Positions 8,707 to 16,992 of a stretch of DNA of 64,000 nt are shown piece by piece. The stretch lies in the NCBI RefSeq assembly GCF_003202235.1, contig NZ_MASU01000013.1, positions 1 to 64,000 of the forward strand, read 5' to 3'. Numbering within the stretch: the first letter of the stretch is position 1; every line of letters starts with the position of its first letter. A program made the translations under genes and the position numbers. Origin of the DNA: Prauserella flavalba (GTDB lineage: Bacteria > Actinomycetota > Actinomycetes > Mycobacteriales > Pseudonocardiaceae). Below the pieces are notes generated by a model that saw only the letters and a program-made list of their open reading frames with translations, made no database searches and was not told where the DNA came from.

Positions 8707-10812
8707 GTGAGTCAAGTGGACATTCCGGTGGACAACACGAGCAGCGTCGATCTCGCCGGGTTCGTGCGGCCGGCGTCGGTGCGGCTCGTCGGCCGGTTTG
8801 ACCGGGGTGACAAGCCGCTGGTGAAGATGGCGCGTTATCTGCGCCAACATGGTTTCACCGGACCGGTCGAGGTTGTCACGGACCGCCGCGACGACGCACT
8901 GGCCGGCCACCTGAGTGTGATCGCGACAGACCTCGTCACCTCGCCCGCCGCTGAGCTCGCGGTCGTCGCCGTGCGTGCGCCGCTGGTGGCCGAGACCATC
9001 GACCAGCTCGGGTCGGCCGGCCACCGCCGCGCGGTCATCCTCTCGTCGGGCTTCGGCGAGTCCGGGGGCGCCGATCTGGAGGCCGAGGTGCTGGTCGCGG
9101 CCCGCCGATGGGGGATGCGCGTCGTCGGCCCGAACTGCCAGGGGATCTGGAGTCGGGTCGACGGGTTCGCCGGGTCGTTCAGCGACTACCTCGAGGCTGC
9201 ATCGTCCGAACGGTACGGTCGGACGGCGGTCGTGTCACAGAGCGGGGCGGTGGCGTACTCGCTGGCGTCCCTGCTGGACCGAACAGGCAATCCGGCGGCG
9301 ATGGTGATCAGCACAGGCAACGAGGCCGACCTCGACTGGGCCGAACTCACCGCGCACGCGATCTCCCACCCGCAGGTCGACACGGTGCTCGCCTACCTGG
9401 AGCAGATCGAGTCGATCGACCAACTACGCCGTGCCAACGACGCCGTCCTCGCCGCCGGTGGCCGATTCGCGCTGCTGAAGGGCGGTCGGACACAGCTCGG
9501 GACGAAGGCGGCGGCGTCGCACACCGCCGCGCTCGCGTCGAACGGCGCGGTCCTCGAGCACATCTGCCGGGACCTCGGCATCGACCTGGCCCGCGACCTG
9601 CACGAGCTGGTGGCGGTCGCGTCACTGCCGCCCGCGGCGGACCGGCGCCGGGTCGCCGTGTTGTCGACGTCCGGCGGTACCGGGGTCGTCGCCGCCGATC
9701 TTCTCGGCGACGAACGGATTACGGTGCCGGAGTTCTCCCTCGCCACCCGGCAGGCGCTCGACGGTCTCCTCGGCCCGACGGCGGCGACGGCCAACCCGGT
9801 CGACGTCACCGCTGCGGCCGCGACGGACCCGGGCCTCATTCCCCGGGCGTGGGGCCTGCTCATGGATTCCGGCGAGGTCGACGTGGTCCTCGTGATCATC
9901 ACGATGGTCACCGGCGCGAAGCTGGAGGAAACCGTCACGGGCCTCACCCGCGCGATGGCGGCTCGGCCGGACGCGGCGGCGCCGATGGTGGTGCTCTTCG
10001 CCCCGCCGCCACTGCGCGGAACGGCCGGTGAGCTGTTGCGTGAGGCGGCGATCGTCACGTTCGACACGCTCGCCTCCGCCGTCTCGGCGCTGGCCACGCC
10101 GCGCCTTGGCGACCCGCGCCCCGCCGCGGAGCTGGCCTCCTCGGCCACCCCGCACGAGGGTGGCCCGACGGCCGAGGTGCTCACCGACGTCGCGCTGCTG
10201 GCGGACTTCGCGGCGCTGGGGCTCCCGGTCGTACCGCGTGCCGAGGTGCCGGCCGAGTCGTTGCCGGGCCCGGACATCGGGCCGGGGCCGTTCGTGCTCA
10301 AGCTCATCACCGACGATCTGCACAAGGCGGCCGCCGGAAACATCGATGTCGGTCCGATCGTGCGGGACGACCTCGCCGCGGCGGCGGGCCGGCTCATCGG
10401 TGACCGGTTCGGCGACCACCCACCGCGGGTGCAGGTTCAGCGATACCTGCACGCGGCACTGGAGGTGTTCGTCGGATTCCACCGCGACCGCACGTTCGGC
10501 GCGGTCGCGACGATCGGCCTCGGCGGGCGACTCGCTGAACCGCTGAAAGCGGTCCGCCACTGGACCCTGCCGATCGCGCCGGACGACTTGGCGCGGGGGC
10601 TGCGTGCGACCCTGCTCGGCGAGCTGCTCGACACGCTGCCCGGGGACGCGACCGGCGAGCTGGTACGGGTGGTGTCGGCCCTGGCCGGGTACTTCCTCGA
10701 CCGGCCGGGTCTCACCGAGCTCGACGTCAACCCGGTGCTGTTCGACGTCCGCGGCGAGCCGTGGCTCATCGACGCCGCTGGGCTGGAGATCGCGTCGGAA
10801 GGGAAGAACTGA
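8707..10812 (+). CDS. ADP-forming acyl-CoA synthetase (fused alpha-beta acetate-CoA ligase family)
   Basis: A 701-residue fused NDP-forming acyl-CoA ligase. The order is a CoA-binding Rossmann domain (to about residue 130; VIATD, SSGFGESGG, VGPNCQG), CoA-ligase domains with the phosphohistidine segment ASHTAAL near 270, and a C-terminal ATP-grasp domain with LITDDLHKAAAGNI near 535 carrying the second conserved His. Both relay histidines are therefore present. It makes an acyl-CoA from acid, CoA and ATP, releasing ADP. I prefer GTG 8707, because GAGGGGG lies at 8696-8702; an in-frame GTG at 8641 adds a basic, non-homologous extension. It overlaps the mutase S gene by one base. Confidence 0.88.
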   Translation: MSQVDIPVDNTSSVDLAGFVRPASVRLVGRFDRGDKPLVKMARYLRQHGFTGPVEVVTDRRDDALAGHLSVIATDLVTSPAAELAVVAVRAPLVAETIDQLGSAGHRRAVILSSGFGESGGADLEAEVLVAARRWGMRVVGPNCQGIWSRVDGFAGSFSDYLEAASSERYGRTAVVSQSGAVAYSLASLLDRTGNPAAMVISTGNEADLDWAELTAHAISHPQVDTVLAYLEQIESIDQLRRANDAVLAAGGRFALLKGGRTQLGTKAAASHTAALASNGAVLEHICRDLGIDLARDLHELVAVASLPPAADRRRVAVLSTSGGTGVVAADLLGDERITVPEFSLATRQALDGLLGPTAATANPVDVTAAAATDPGLIPRAWGLLMDSGEVDVVLVIITMVTGAKLEETVTGLTRAMAARPDAAAPMVVLFAPPPLRGTAGELLREAAIVTFDTLASAVSALATPRLGDPRPAAELASSATPHEGGPTAEVLTDVALLADFAALGLPVVPRAEVPAESLPGPDIGPGPFVLKLITDDLHKAAAGNIDVGPIVRDDLAAAAGRLIGDRFGDHPPRVQVQRYLHAALEVFVGFHRDRTFGAVATIGLGGRLAEPLKAVRHWTLPIAPDDLARGLRATLLGELLDTLPGDATGELVRVVSALAGYFLDRPGLTELDVNPVLFDVRGEPWLIDAAGLEIASEGKN

Positions 10813-11234
10813 TGGGAACCGTGGTCACGGGTGCGGCCGGTGACGACGTCCACGTCATCGGGATCCGGCTCGTCGAGATGGGGTTGCGGCACGCTGGGCA
10901 TGACGTCGTGAGCCTGGGCGCGCTGGTTGCTCCAGCCGAGTTCGTCGACGCGGCGCGGGAGTCGAAAGCCGACGCTGTCTTCGCCTCATCGCTCAACGGG
11001 CATGCGCAGTTCTCGCTCGCGGGACTGCGCGACGCGCTGGTCGAGGCCGGTATGGGGCACGTCCTGCTGTACGGGGGCGGGCAGCTCACGATCGGCCGTC
11101 CGCCCTGGGAGGAAGTCGTGGCGCTGTTCGTCGACCGCCTCGGGTTCGACCGCATCTACGACTCCGATGTCCCGATCGAGCAGGTCCTCAGCGACCTGGA
11201 GCAGGACCTCGCTCTGCGGGGTGAGTCCAGGTGA
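10812..11234 (+). CDS. B12-binding small subunit of a glutamate-mutase-like enzyme
   Basis: A 140-residue stand-alone cobalamin-binding domain matching glutamate mutase sigma subunits (about 137 residues). The base-off/His-on motif DxHxxG is present as DVHVIG (Asp12, His14, Gly17). The later conserved loops ASSLNGHAQ and LYGGGQLTIGRPPW correspond to the SSLYG and GGN regions of the family. It supplies the cobalt-ligating His for adenosylcobalamin and pairs with the 11231 gene product. The ATG at 10812 is chosen because it matches the family start and overlaps the upstream stop; the downstream gene begins with a GTGA overlap. Sequence alone cannot show that glutamate is the substrate. Confidence 0.9.
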   Translation: MGTVVTGAAGDDVHVIGIRLVEMGLRHAGHDVVSLGALVAPAEFVDAARESKADAVFASSLNGHAQFSLAGLRDALVEAGMGHVLLYGGGQLTIGRPPWEEVVALFVDRLGFDRIYDSDVPIEQVLSDLEQDLALRGESR

Positions 11235-12667
11235 CCGCCACACCAGAAGGGCTGTCCGACCGCGCCACCGTACTTGCCCAGTATCCGCCGGCCGCCGAGC
11301 AGCTGGACCTTGCAGAGATAGCCGATTTCGTCGTGGCGGAGCCGGCGCACCGCAGGGTGGCCCAGGTCCGCGCCGAGGCCAGGCGCTCTGGCCGGGTGCT
11401 TCTTGAGCCACTCGCCGGATTCGGCGGGGTGAAGCAGCACACCGATGCGCTGACCGTGCTGCGGGACAAGGGAACCGCCGACATACTCCCGACGCAGGTG
11501 GACAGTCAGACGCGCAACCTCAAGTTCGACGAGGTGGCCACCATGCTCGCCGAGCACGGCGACGGACCGCTACCGCTCAACGGCTATCCGATCGTCAACC
11601 ACCCACTCACCGTGACCCGGGACCTCGTATCCACTGTGGATAGGCCGATCGAGCTGCGGATCGGGTCGACGGACCCTCGGCTTGCCGCCGAGATGGCGTT
11701 CGCGGCCGGCATTTCAAGTATCACGGCCGGGCCGCTGTACTACCTTGTCCACTACTCCTCGGCGGTGACCGTCGAGCAGTCGGTCGCCAACTGGGGCTAC
11801 GTGTTCTCGCTGGCGTCCTGGTATGCGCGTCAGGGTGCGCCCGTCGGCCTGCAGGTCCACGGCCTGGGCAACTCCACGCCGTTCCCCGCGTCGCTGCTGG
11901 GCGCGGGTGCCGTGCTGGAATGCCTGATCGCGGCCGCGCGCGGCTGTCGGCATTTCGCCGTCGACTCCCGGCTGATGGGTAACCTCCGCCAGGACGTTGC
12001 GAGCCTGCGCGCCATCCGGGACGCCGTCGAGCACTACCTCGCCCAGGCCGGTGTGGACGACGCGGTGGTGACGATGGTGCGCAAGACGTGGGCAGGCCGC
12101 TACCCGGCCGACGAGGCCCGCGCCTTCGGGCTGATCTCCTACACCGCCGTGTCGGGCATGCTCTCCGGTGCTGACGAGTTCATCAGCAACTCAGTGCAGG
12201 AGGGCGTCGGGATCCCCGATCCCGAGGCGAACGCCGCCTCGCTGCGGGCGATTCGCCACGTGGTGGACCTGCTCGGCCCTCAGCCGGAGCTGACTCGCGA
12301 GGACGAGGGGGTGGAGCGCGAGTACGCGCTGATCACCGCCGAGCTACACGCGATCGTCGACGCGGTTCTCGATCTCGGCGAGGGAAACCCGGGCCGCGGT
12401 TCGGCGCGGGCGCTGGAGCTGGGCGTACTCGACGTGCCGTTCGCGGCGAGCCGGACCTGCCGCGGCGAGGTCGTCACCGCGCGCGATTCCGAGGGCGCCG
12501 TGCGGTTCGTCGACTTTGGCCGGCTGCCGATCCCCGACTGGTGCCGGAAGTTCCACAGCGACGCGATGGAGCGGCGGCTCGCACGCACGGCCAAGTCGGT
12601 CTACGACGTCGTCGTCAGCGACATCTTCTCGATCAGCAACGGCCCTCTCGTGGAGGTGGCGGAGTGA
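11231..12667 (+). CDS. Large (epsilon-like) subunit of a B12-dependent carbon-skeleton mutase, glutamate mutase family
   Basis: A 478-residue TIM-barrel subunit, close in length to clostridial GlmE (about 483). Family landmarks align without large gaps: VLLEPLAGFGG near 57, ILPTQVDSQTRNLKFDE near 85, PLNGYPIVNHP at 115-125, IELRIGSTDPR at 140-150 and a VTMVRKTWAGRYPADEARAFG segment near 280. Against GlmE as I recall it, Arg100, Arg149, Tyr177 and Tyr181 are kept (Arg95, Arg143, Tyr171, Tyr175). Arg66 is replaced by Leu61 and Glu171 by Thr165. In GlmE these two contact a substrate carboxylate and the amino group. The radical rearrangement should be retained but the substrate is probably not glutamate. 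It starts with GTG inside the preceding stop. Confidence 0.88.
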   Translation: MTATPEGLSDRATVLAQYPPAAEQLDLAEIADFVVAEPAHRRVAQVRAEARRSGRVLLEPLAGFGGVKQHTDALTVLRDKGTADILPTQVDSQTRNLKFDEVATMLAEHGDGPLPLNGYPIVNHPLTVTRDLVSTVDRPIELRIGSTDPRLAAEMAFAAGISSITAGPLYYLVHYSSAVTVEQSVANWGYVFSLASWYARQGAPVGLQVHGLGNSTPFPASLLGAGAVLECLIAAARGCRHFAVDSRLMGNLRQDVASLRAIRDAVEHYLAQAGVDDAVVTMVRKTWAGRYPADEARAFGLISYTAVSGMLSGADEFISNSVQEGVGIPDPEANAASLRAIRHVVDLLGPQPELTREDEGVEREYALITAELHAIVDAVLDLGEGNPGRGSARALELGVLDVPFAASRTCRGEVVTARDSEGAVRFVDFGRLPIPDWCRKFHSDAMERRLARTAKSVYDVVVSDIFSISNGPLVEVAE

Positions 12668-12987
12668 CCACGGTGCCCAGCACGACCTACCGGCCGATCA
12701 TGGTGCGCAGCAAGAACGCCGGGCCGTTCACGCTCACGATCGACGTGATGTTCGACGACCCCGCCGACGCCGTCCGCCTCCACGCCGACCTGACGTCCGG
12801 GACGCTCGAGCCCGCGCTCGGCCCCGTCGCGGGCGAGGACGTGCGGGTGTATCTGGACGAGACGGCCGCGGCCGTGAAGCTCTCCGTCGGGCGCGCGCTC
12901 CCGGCCGGTTCGGCGGGTGACCTCGACCTCTACGGCTGCCAGCAACATGTCGGGGTCCTCGCCGCGTTGGGTGTCCCGCTGCCATGA
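12664..12987 (+). CDS. DUF4387 domain protein
   Basis: A 107-residue cytoplasmic protein recognised as DUF4387 by IMVRSKNAGPFTLTIDVMFDD near the N-terminus and DLYGCQQHVGVLAALGVPLP at the C-terminus. The same two signatures (RSKNAG and D-x-(Y/F)-GCQQ) occur in the DUF4387 gene at 29947-30270, although the middle differs. DUF4387 is often fused to or encoded beside AtuA; here the partner lies earlier in the operon. The GTG start overlaps the mutase stop (GTGA) and the stop overlaps the GlmL-like start (ATGA). Its biochemical role is unknown. Confidence 0.82.
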   Translation: MTTVPSTTYRPIMVRSKNAGPFTLTIDVMFDDPADAVRLHADLTSGTLEPALGPVAGEDVRVYLDETAAAVKLSVGRALPAGSAGDLDLYGCQQHVGVLAALGVPLP

Positions 12988-14300
12988 CCGTGGTTCTCGC
13001 GGATATCGGCAGCACGTTCACCAAGGTCCGCGCCTACGACACCGGCGGCGACCTGGTGTGGGGCGATCAGGTGCCGACCGCCGCGCCGGACCTCGGCCTG
13101 AGGCTGGGCGACCTCGCGTCCTCGGCCGGCATCGACATCCGCGGCCGCGTCCCGGCGTGCTCAAGCGCGGCCGGCGGTCTGCGGATCGTGGCGCTGGGCC
13201 TCACCCAGACGTTCACCCGAAAAGCCGCGCGCACCGCTGCCCTCGGCGCGGGCGGGCGGATCGTCGGCGACTACAGCTTTCCGCTGACCGACACCGATGT
13301 CGTGGATCTGGAGGAGTGCGCAGCCGATGTCATCCTGCTCACCGGCGGGAGCGACGGCGGGGACGCCGACGCGGCGGTGGGTTTCGCCGAGGCGCTGGCG
13401 GAGGTCCGCCGCCCGCTGGCGGTGGTGGTGGCGTGTAACCGGCAGGTCGCCCGCCGTTGCTCCGAGACGCTCACCCGCGCCGGCCACCGCGCCGAGGTGG
13501 TCGACAACATCATGCCTGACGTCGGCACGCTCAACGCCGAACCGGTGCGCGCGGCTGTCCGCCGGATCTTCCTGGACACCGTGATCGGGCGGGTGACCGG
13601 GGAGAAGACCCGCGCGTTCGAGGTGCGCCAGCCGACCCCGGCAGCCGTGCTCGGCGCGGCGCGGCTGCTGTCCCACACCGACGACCGAGGCGCGCTCGTG
13701 GTTGACGTCGGCGGTGCGACGACCGACGTCCACTCCGTCCTCGCGCCCGGGCAGGTCGCGACCCCGTCGGCGGGAATGAGGATGGCTGAGCAGTCGACCC
13801 GCACGGTCGAGGCCGACCTGGGCATGCGGGAGAGCGCCGAAGCGGCGCGGGAGGCGGCGCGTCGTGCGGGCCTCGACGAGCCCACCGGCCTGGATGAGCA
13901 CCTCGCCCAGCGGGTGCGCGACGTCACGCTCATCGACCCGCGCGGCCAGGTCGACCGGTGGCTGGCCACGACCTGCGCCACACTCGCGCTCCAGCGTCAC
14001 GTCGGGCACCTGGTCCTGCTGCCGTCGGTCGGCGGCGGCGTCGAGGCCCACGCCGTCGGTCGCGACCTGCGCGATGCCGGCCGGGTCGTGGCGACCGGCG
14101 GAGTGCTCAGCCGCGACGACGGCACCACGATGGCGGCTGCGCTTGCGGGCCCACCGGACCTACTGCTGCCTCGCCGTGCGGTCGTGTCAACCGACGCGAA
14201 CTACGAACTGGCGACGATCGGCGTACTCGCCAGCGTCGACGCGGCACTGGCCGCCAAAGCGATGACCCGGCTCGTGCGCGATTGGGACGCGCAGATTTGA
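12984..14300 (+). CDS. GlmL/MutL-type mutase accessory protein (ASKHA ATPase)
   Basis: A 438-residue protein of the GlmL family found next to glutamate mutase S and E subunits, where it is thought to act as a chaperone or reactivase. The ASKHA ATPase signature is at the N-terminus (VVLADIGSTFTKVRAYD) and a second phosphate-binding strand is LVVDVGGATTDVHSV near 233. Other family features are CSSAAGGLRIVALGL near 53 and a MPDVGTLN segment near 175. The S-E-L trio in one operon supports a working adenosylcobalamin mutase rather than scattered homologues. It is followed by a 24-base gap and an acyl-CoA dehydrogenase. Confidence 0.88.
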   Translation: MTVVLADIGSTFTKVRAYDTGGDLVWGDQVPTAAPDLGLRLGDLASSAGIDIRGRVPACSSAAGGLRIVALGLTQTFTRKAARTAALGAGGRIVGDYSFPLTDTDVVDLEECAADVILLTGGSDGGDADAAVGFAEALAEVRRPLAVVVACNRQVARRCSETLTRAGHRAEVVDNIMPDVGTLNAEPVRAAVRRIFLDTVIGRVTGEKTRAFEVRQPTPAAVLGAARLLSHTDDRGALVVDVGGATTDVHSVLAPGQVATPSAGMRMAEQSTRTVEADLGMRESAEAAREAARRAGLDEPTGLDEHLAQRVRDVTLIDPRGQVDRWLATTCATLALQRHVGHLVLLPSVGGGVEAHAVGRDLRDAGRVVATGGVLSRDDGTTMAAALAGPPDLLLPRRAVVSTDANYELATIGVLASVDAALAAKAMTRLVRDWDAQI

Positions 14301-14324
14301 CCACTGAACAGAGAGAGGCGTTCG

Positions 14325-15479
14325 ATGAGTCACCTGACCGCGGAACAGATGCAGCTGAGGGAAAGTGCAGGCGCGGTGGCTGACCGCTACTACGCCGACA
14401 AGGCGCTGGAATGGGACGCGGCCGCCACCCACCTGCCCGATGAGGAACGCCGCCGACTCGGTGAGCTCGGTTACCTCGGCATCGCCATCGGCGAGCAGTG
14501 GGGCGGCAGCGGCGGCAGCCTGATGGACGCGCTGGTAGTCGTCGAGGAGGTCGCCAAGCGGTGCTCACTCCCGGCGTTCCAGATCTTCGAGGCCAACACC
14601 GGACCCGCGCGCGTCGTCGAGCTGTACGGCACCGAGGAACAGCGTGCGCGCTACCTGCCCGAGATCGTCGCCGGCCAGGCCACCATGGCCATCTCGATCA
14701 GCGAACCCAACGCGGGCAGCGCCGCGACCGACATGCTGACCCGCGGCAAGGTCGACGGCGACACGATCGTCATCAACGGGCAGAAGAGGTGGTGCTCCGG
14801 CGCGGGCGCCGCGGAGTACTACCTCGTGTACCTCCGCCTGTCCGACGAGCGCGGCGCGGCCGGCATCGGCGCGGTGATCGTCCCGAAGGACGCGCCAGGC
14901 CTGACGTTCGGACCGCGGGAACAGCTGATGGGCTTCCGCGGCGTGCCATCCGCGGACATGTTCTTCGACAACGTGCGCGTGCCGGCATCCGATGTGGTGG
15001 TGCCCGCGGGCGGGTTCTCCCGGCTGTTCGGCGCGTTCTCGATCGAGCGGCTCGGCAACGCGACGATGAGCCTGTCGCTCGCGCAGGCCGCGCTCGACCG
15101 GACGGCCGCCTACGTCCAGGAGCGACAGCAGTTCGGCCGGGATATCGTGGAGTTCCAGGCGGTACAGACCCAGCTGGCGGACATGGTGATGCAGGTCGAG
15201 GCGGCGCGGCTGTTGATCTGGCGGGCGGCGATGTCGGCGAATCCGCTGCCGGACGTCGGGCAGGTGTCGGTCGCGAAGTGCTTCGCCAACGAGATGGCCA
15301 AGCGCGTGACCGCGACCGCGATGGAGCTCCACGGTGGCTACGGCTACCACCGCGAATATCACGTCGAGCGGTACATGCGTGACGCGGCCGGCTGGGCGAT
15401 CGCTGGCGGGACGCCGGCGATCCAGCGGACGAGGATCGCGTCGGAGTACCTGGGCCGACGGTTCGGGCAACGCCGATGA
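14325..15479 (+). CDS. Acyl-CoA dehydrogenase
   Basis: A 384-residue FAD-dependent acyl-CoA dehydrogenase of normal length. Signatures are TMAISISEPNAGSAATDM near 120-137 (FAD/substrate loop) and the C-terminal GGYGYHREYHVERYMRDAAGWAIAGG. The position of the MCAD-type catalytic Glu in the YEGT motif is Gly here (AGGTPAIQR). A Glu is present at SIERL (Glu241), where isovaleryl- and long-chain acyl-CoA dehydrogenases carry their base, so an active enzyme of that type is likely. It would introduce an alpha,beta double bond into the CoA ester formed in this pathway. It is the last structural gene before the regulator. Confidence 0.9.
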   Translation: MSHLTAEQMQLRESAGAVADRYYADKALEWDAAATHLPDEERRRLGELGYLGIAIGEQWGGSGGSLMDALVVVEEVAKRCSLPAFQIFEANTGPARVVELYGTEEQRARYLPEIVAGQATMAISISEPNAGSAATDMLTRGKVDGDTIVINGQKRWCSGAGAAEYYLVYLRLSDERGAAGIGAVIVPKDAPGLTFGPREQLMGFRGVPSADMFFDNVRVPASDVVVPAGGFSRLFGAFSIERLGNATMSLSLAQAALDRTAAYVQERQQFGRDIVEFQAVQTQLADMVMQVEAARLLIWRAAMSANPLPDVGQVSVAKCFANEMAKRVTATAMELHGGYGYHREYHVERYMRDAAGWAIAGGTPAIQRTRIASEYLGRRFGQRR

Positions 15480-15539
15480 GGCCGGGTATGCCATCGTGTA
15501 TGCGGTTCGCTGTGTGCGGTGGCGGATGAGGGAGTGAAC

Positions 15540-16202
15540 ATGAGGTCCGACGGAGTGGCTGCGGCACTCGGGTACCTGCGCGACGGGATCGTCGCGGGAC
15601 GGTTCACGCCCGGCGAGAAGCTCAACCAGGAGGACATCGCTCAGGCGCTGGGCATGAGCCGCATCCCGGTCCGCGAGGCGCTCGGGATCCTCGCCGCCGA
15701 GGGTGCGGTCGAGTACGTCAAGAACCGCGGCTACACGGTCCCGAAGATCAGCGTCGAGCTGCTCGACGAGATCTACCGCATGCGCACCCTCCTCGAGAGC
15801 GACCTGTTACGTCACATCCACCAGCCATCCCCGGAGGAGATCCGGGACCTCAACGACATCAACGACCGCATGCGCGAGGCCGCGGACTCGGGGAATCTGG
15901 CGGACTTCGTACCCCTGAACCGCCGATTCCACTTCGCGGTCTTCGAACTCGGCGACGCGCCCCTGATGACCAAGATGATCGACCGTTTGTGGACGCTGTC
16001 GGAGTCCTATCGCGCTCTGTACCTCTACGACTCTCGCAACGCCGCCCGCTCATGGCACGAGCACCGCGAACTGATCGAGGCCCTCGAGTCGATGGACCTC
16101 GAGCGCTGCGTCAGCATCTCGGACGCCCACCGCCGCTCCGCCCAGGATCACGTTCGCGGCTTCCTCCTTGCCCGCCAGTCCCCGGCGCACTCCATTCCCT
16201 GA
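15540..16202 (+). CDS. GntR family regulator (FCD/FadR subfamily)
   Basis: A 220-residue regulator with an N-terminal winged helix-turn-helix (EKLNQEDIAQALGMSRIPVREALGILAAEGAV near 29-60) and an all-helical FCD ligand-binding domain (LLDEIYRMRTLLESDLLR, FHFAVFELGDAPLM). FCD regulators usually sense acids or CoA-pathway metabolites. ATG 15540 is chosen because GAGGGA lies at 15528-15533; a GTG at 15519 would include that site. It follows the acyl-CoA dehydrogenase by 60 bases on the same strand. It probably controls the operon from the palindromic sites upstream of 593, though this is inferred. Confidence 0.88.
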   Translation: MRSDGVAAALGYLRDGIVAGRFTPGEKLNQEDIAQALGMSRIPVREALGILAAEGAVEYVKNRGYTVPKISVELLDEIYRMRTLLESDLLRHIHQPSPEEIRDLNDINDRMREAADSGNLADFVPLNRRFHFAVFELGDAPLMTKMIDRLWTLSESYRALYLYDSRNAARSWHEHRELIEALESMDLERCVSISDAHRRSAQDHVRGFLLARQSPAHSIP

Positions 16203-16924
16203 CCGCCGCGAGGCAGGGCTCTCGGGCATCCGGCTCCGATGTGGATGGTAGGGCCGGCGCGACGGGGGTCGCCGCCATGGCAGAACGTTTGCTGGTCCAG
16301 CGTAGGCGCTCGACTTCTCCCCGTTCTGGTGGTGTCCTGCTCGCCGCGAACGCGCCGTCGGCGGTCGCGATCGCGTCCGCGAGCAGGTCCTGTCGTTCTG
16401 CGACGCGATGGTCGGTGCCCTGCTGGTCGCCCGAGTGACTGCTCACACCAGAAACGGCCCGAGATCCTCGAGGTGCGGTTCGCCCCGGCCACGATCGGCG
16501 CGGTATTCGTGCCCTCCTACGTGGCCAACACGCGTAAACCTGGTTCAGGAAGCGTCGTGGGCTGCCCGGACGTGCAGCGGGTCATTGTCACTGGGGCCGA
16601 ACCGATCGGGGACGCGGCCGCGGTGCGCGGCAAACCCTGCATCCCTGACCTCCGCACGTAGTTCCAGGCGCAGGGCCGGGGTCTCGAGGCCCAGAACCAG
16701 GCAGCACCGTCGCATGCGGGCGTAGCTGAGGGGAGCGCGGGGCCGAGGCGTTGGCGGGCGACCATCGGCAAGGACCACGAGGTGCGGACGGCCGTGAAGC
16801 CACCCGTTCCGCCTCCGGTTCAGGCGCCTCGATCAGCTCGGTACGGGCGTGCTCGCGCAGCCCTGACATGCATCGCGTACCGGCTGCGCATCTCGTTCGT
16901 TATGAGCGGCTAATGGGGGAACCA
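16203..16924. other. Intergenic stretch without a supported gene
   Basis: About 720 bases between the GntR gene and the tricarboxylate transporter promoter. The open frames are short, mutually inconsistent, and rich in Arg/Pro/Ser as expected of non-coding high-GC DNA. Fragments near 16380-16560 and 16690-16915 read as if once coding, but I could not assign a family. It may be a decayed insertion between the two catabolic clusters. Confidence 0.5.
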
Positions 16925-16953
16925 TTGACAGGCTTTGTGGCGGGGGTTACGTT
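16925..16953 (+). promoter_or_regulatory. Candidate promoter of the tricarboxylate transporter operon
   Basis: TTGACA at 16925-16930 is followed after 17 bases by TACGTT at 16948-16953, a good actinobacterial housekeeping-sigma arrangement. It is the only such pair seen in this gap. The AT-rich downstream stretch (ACAAATTTCT near 16958-16967) could hold a regulator site. The start codon at 16993 has AAGGA about 7 bases upstream. Confidence 0.5.
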
Positions 16954-16992
16954 CGGAACAAATTTCTGGACTACGAAAATTCGAAGGACGAC

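Noticed and set aside
11231-14300. Assigning the operon as the classical glutamate fermentation (methylaspartate) pathway
   Set aside because: No methylaspartase, mesaconase or citramalate lyase gene is present, and two glutamate-contact residues are replaced.
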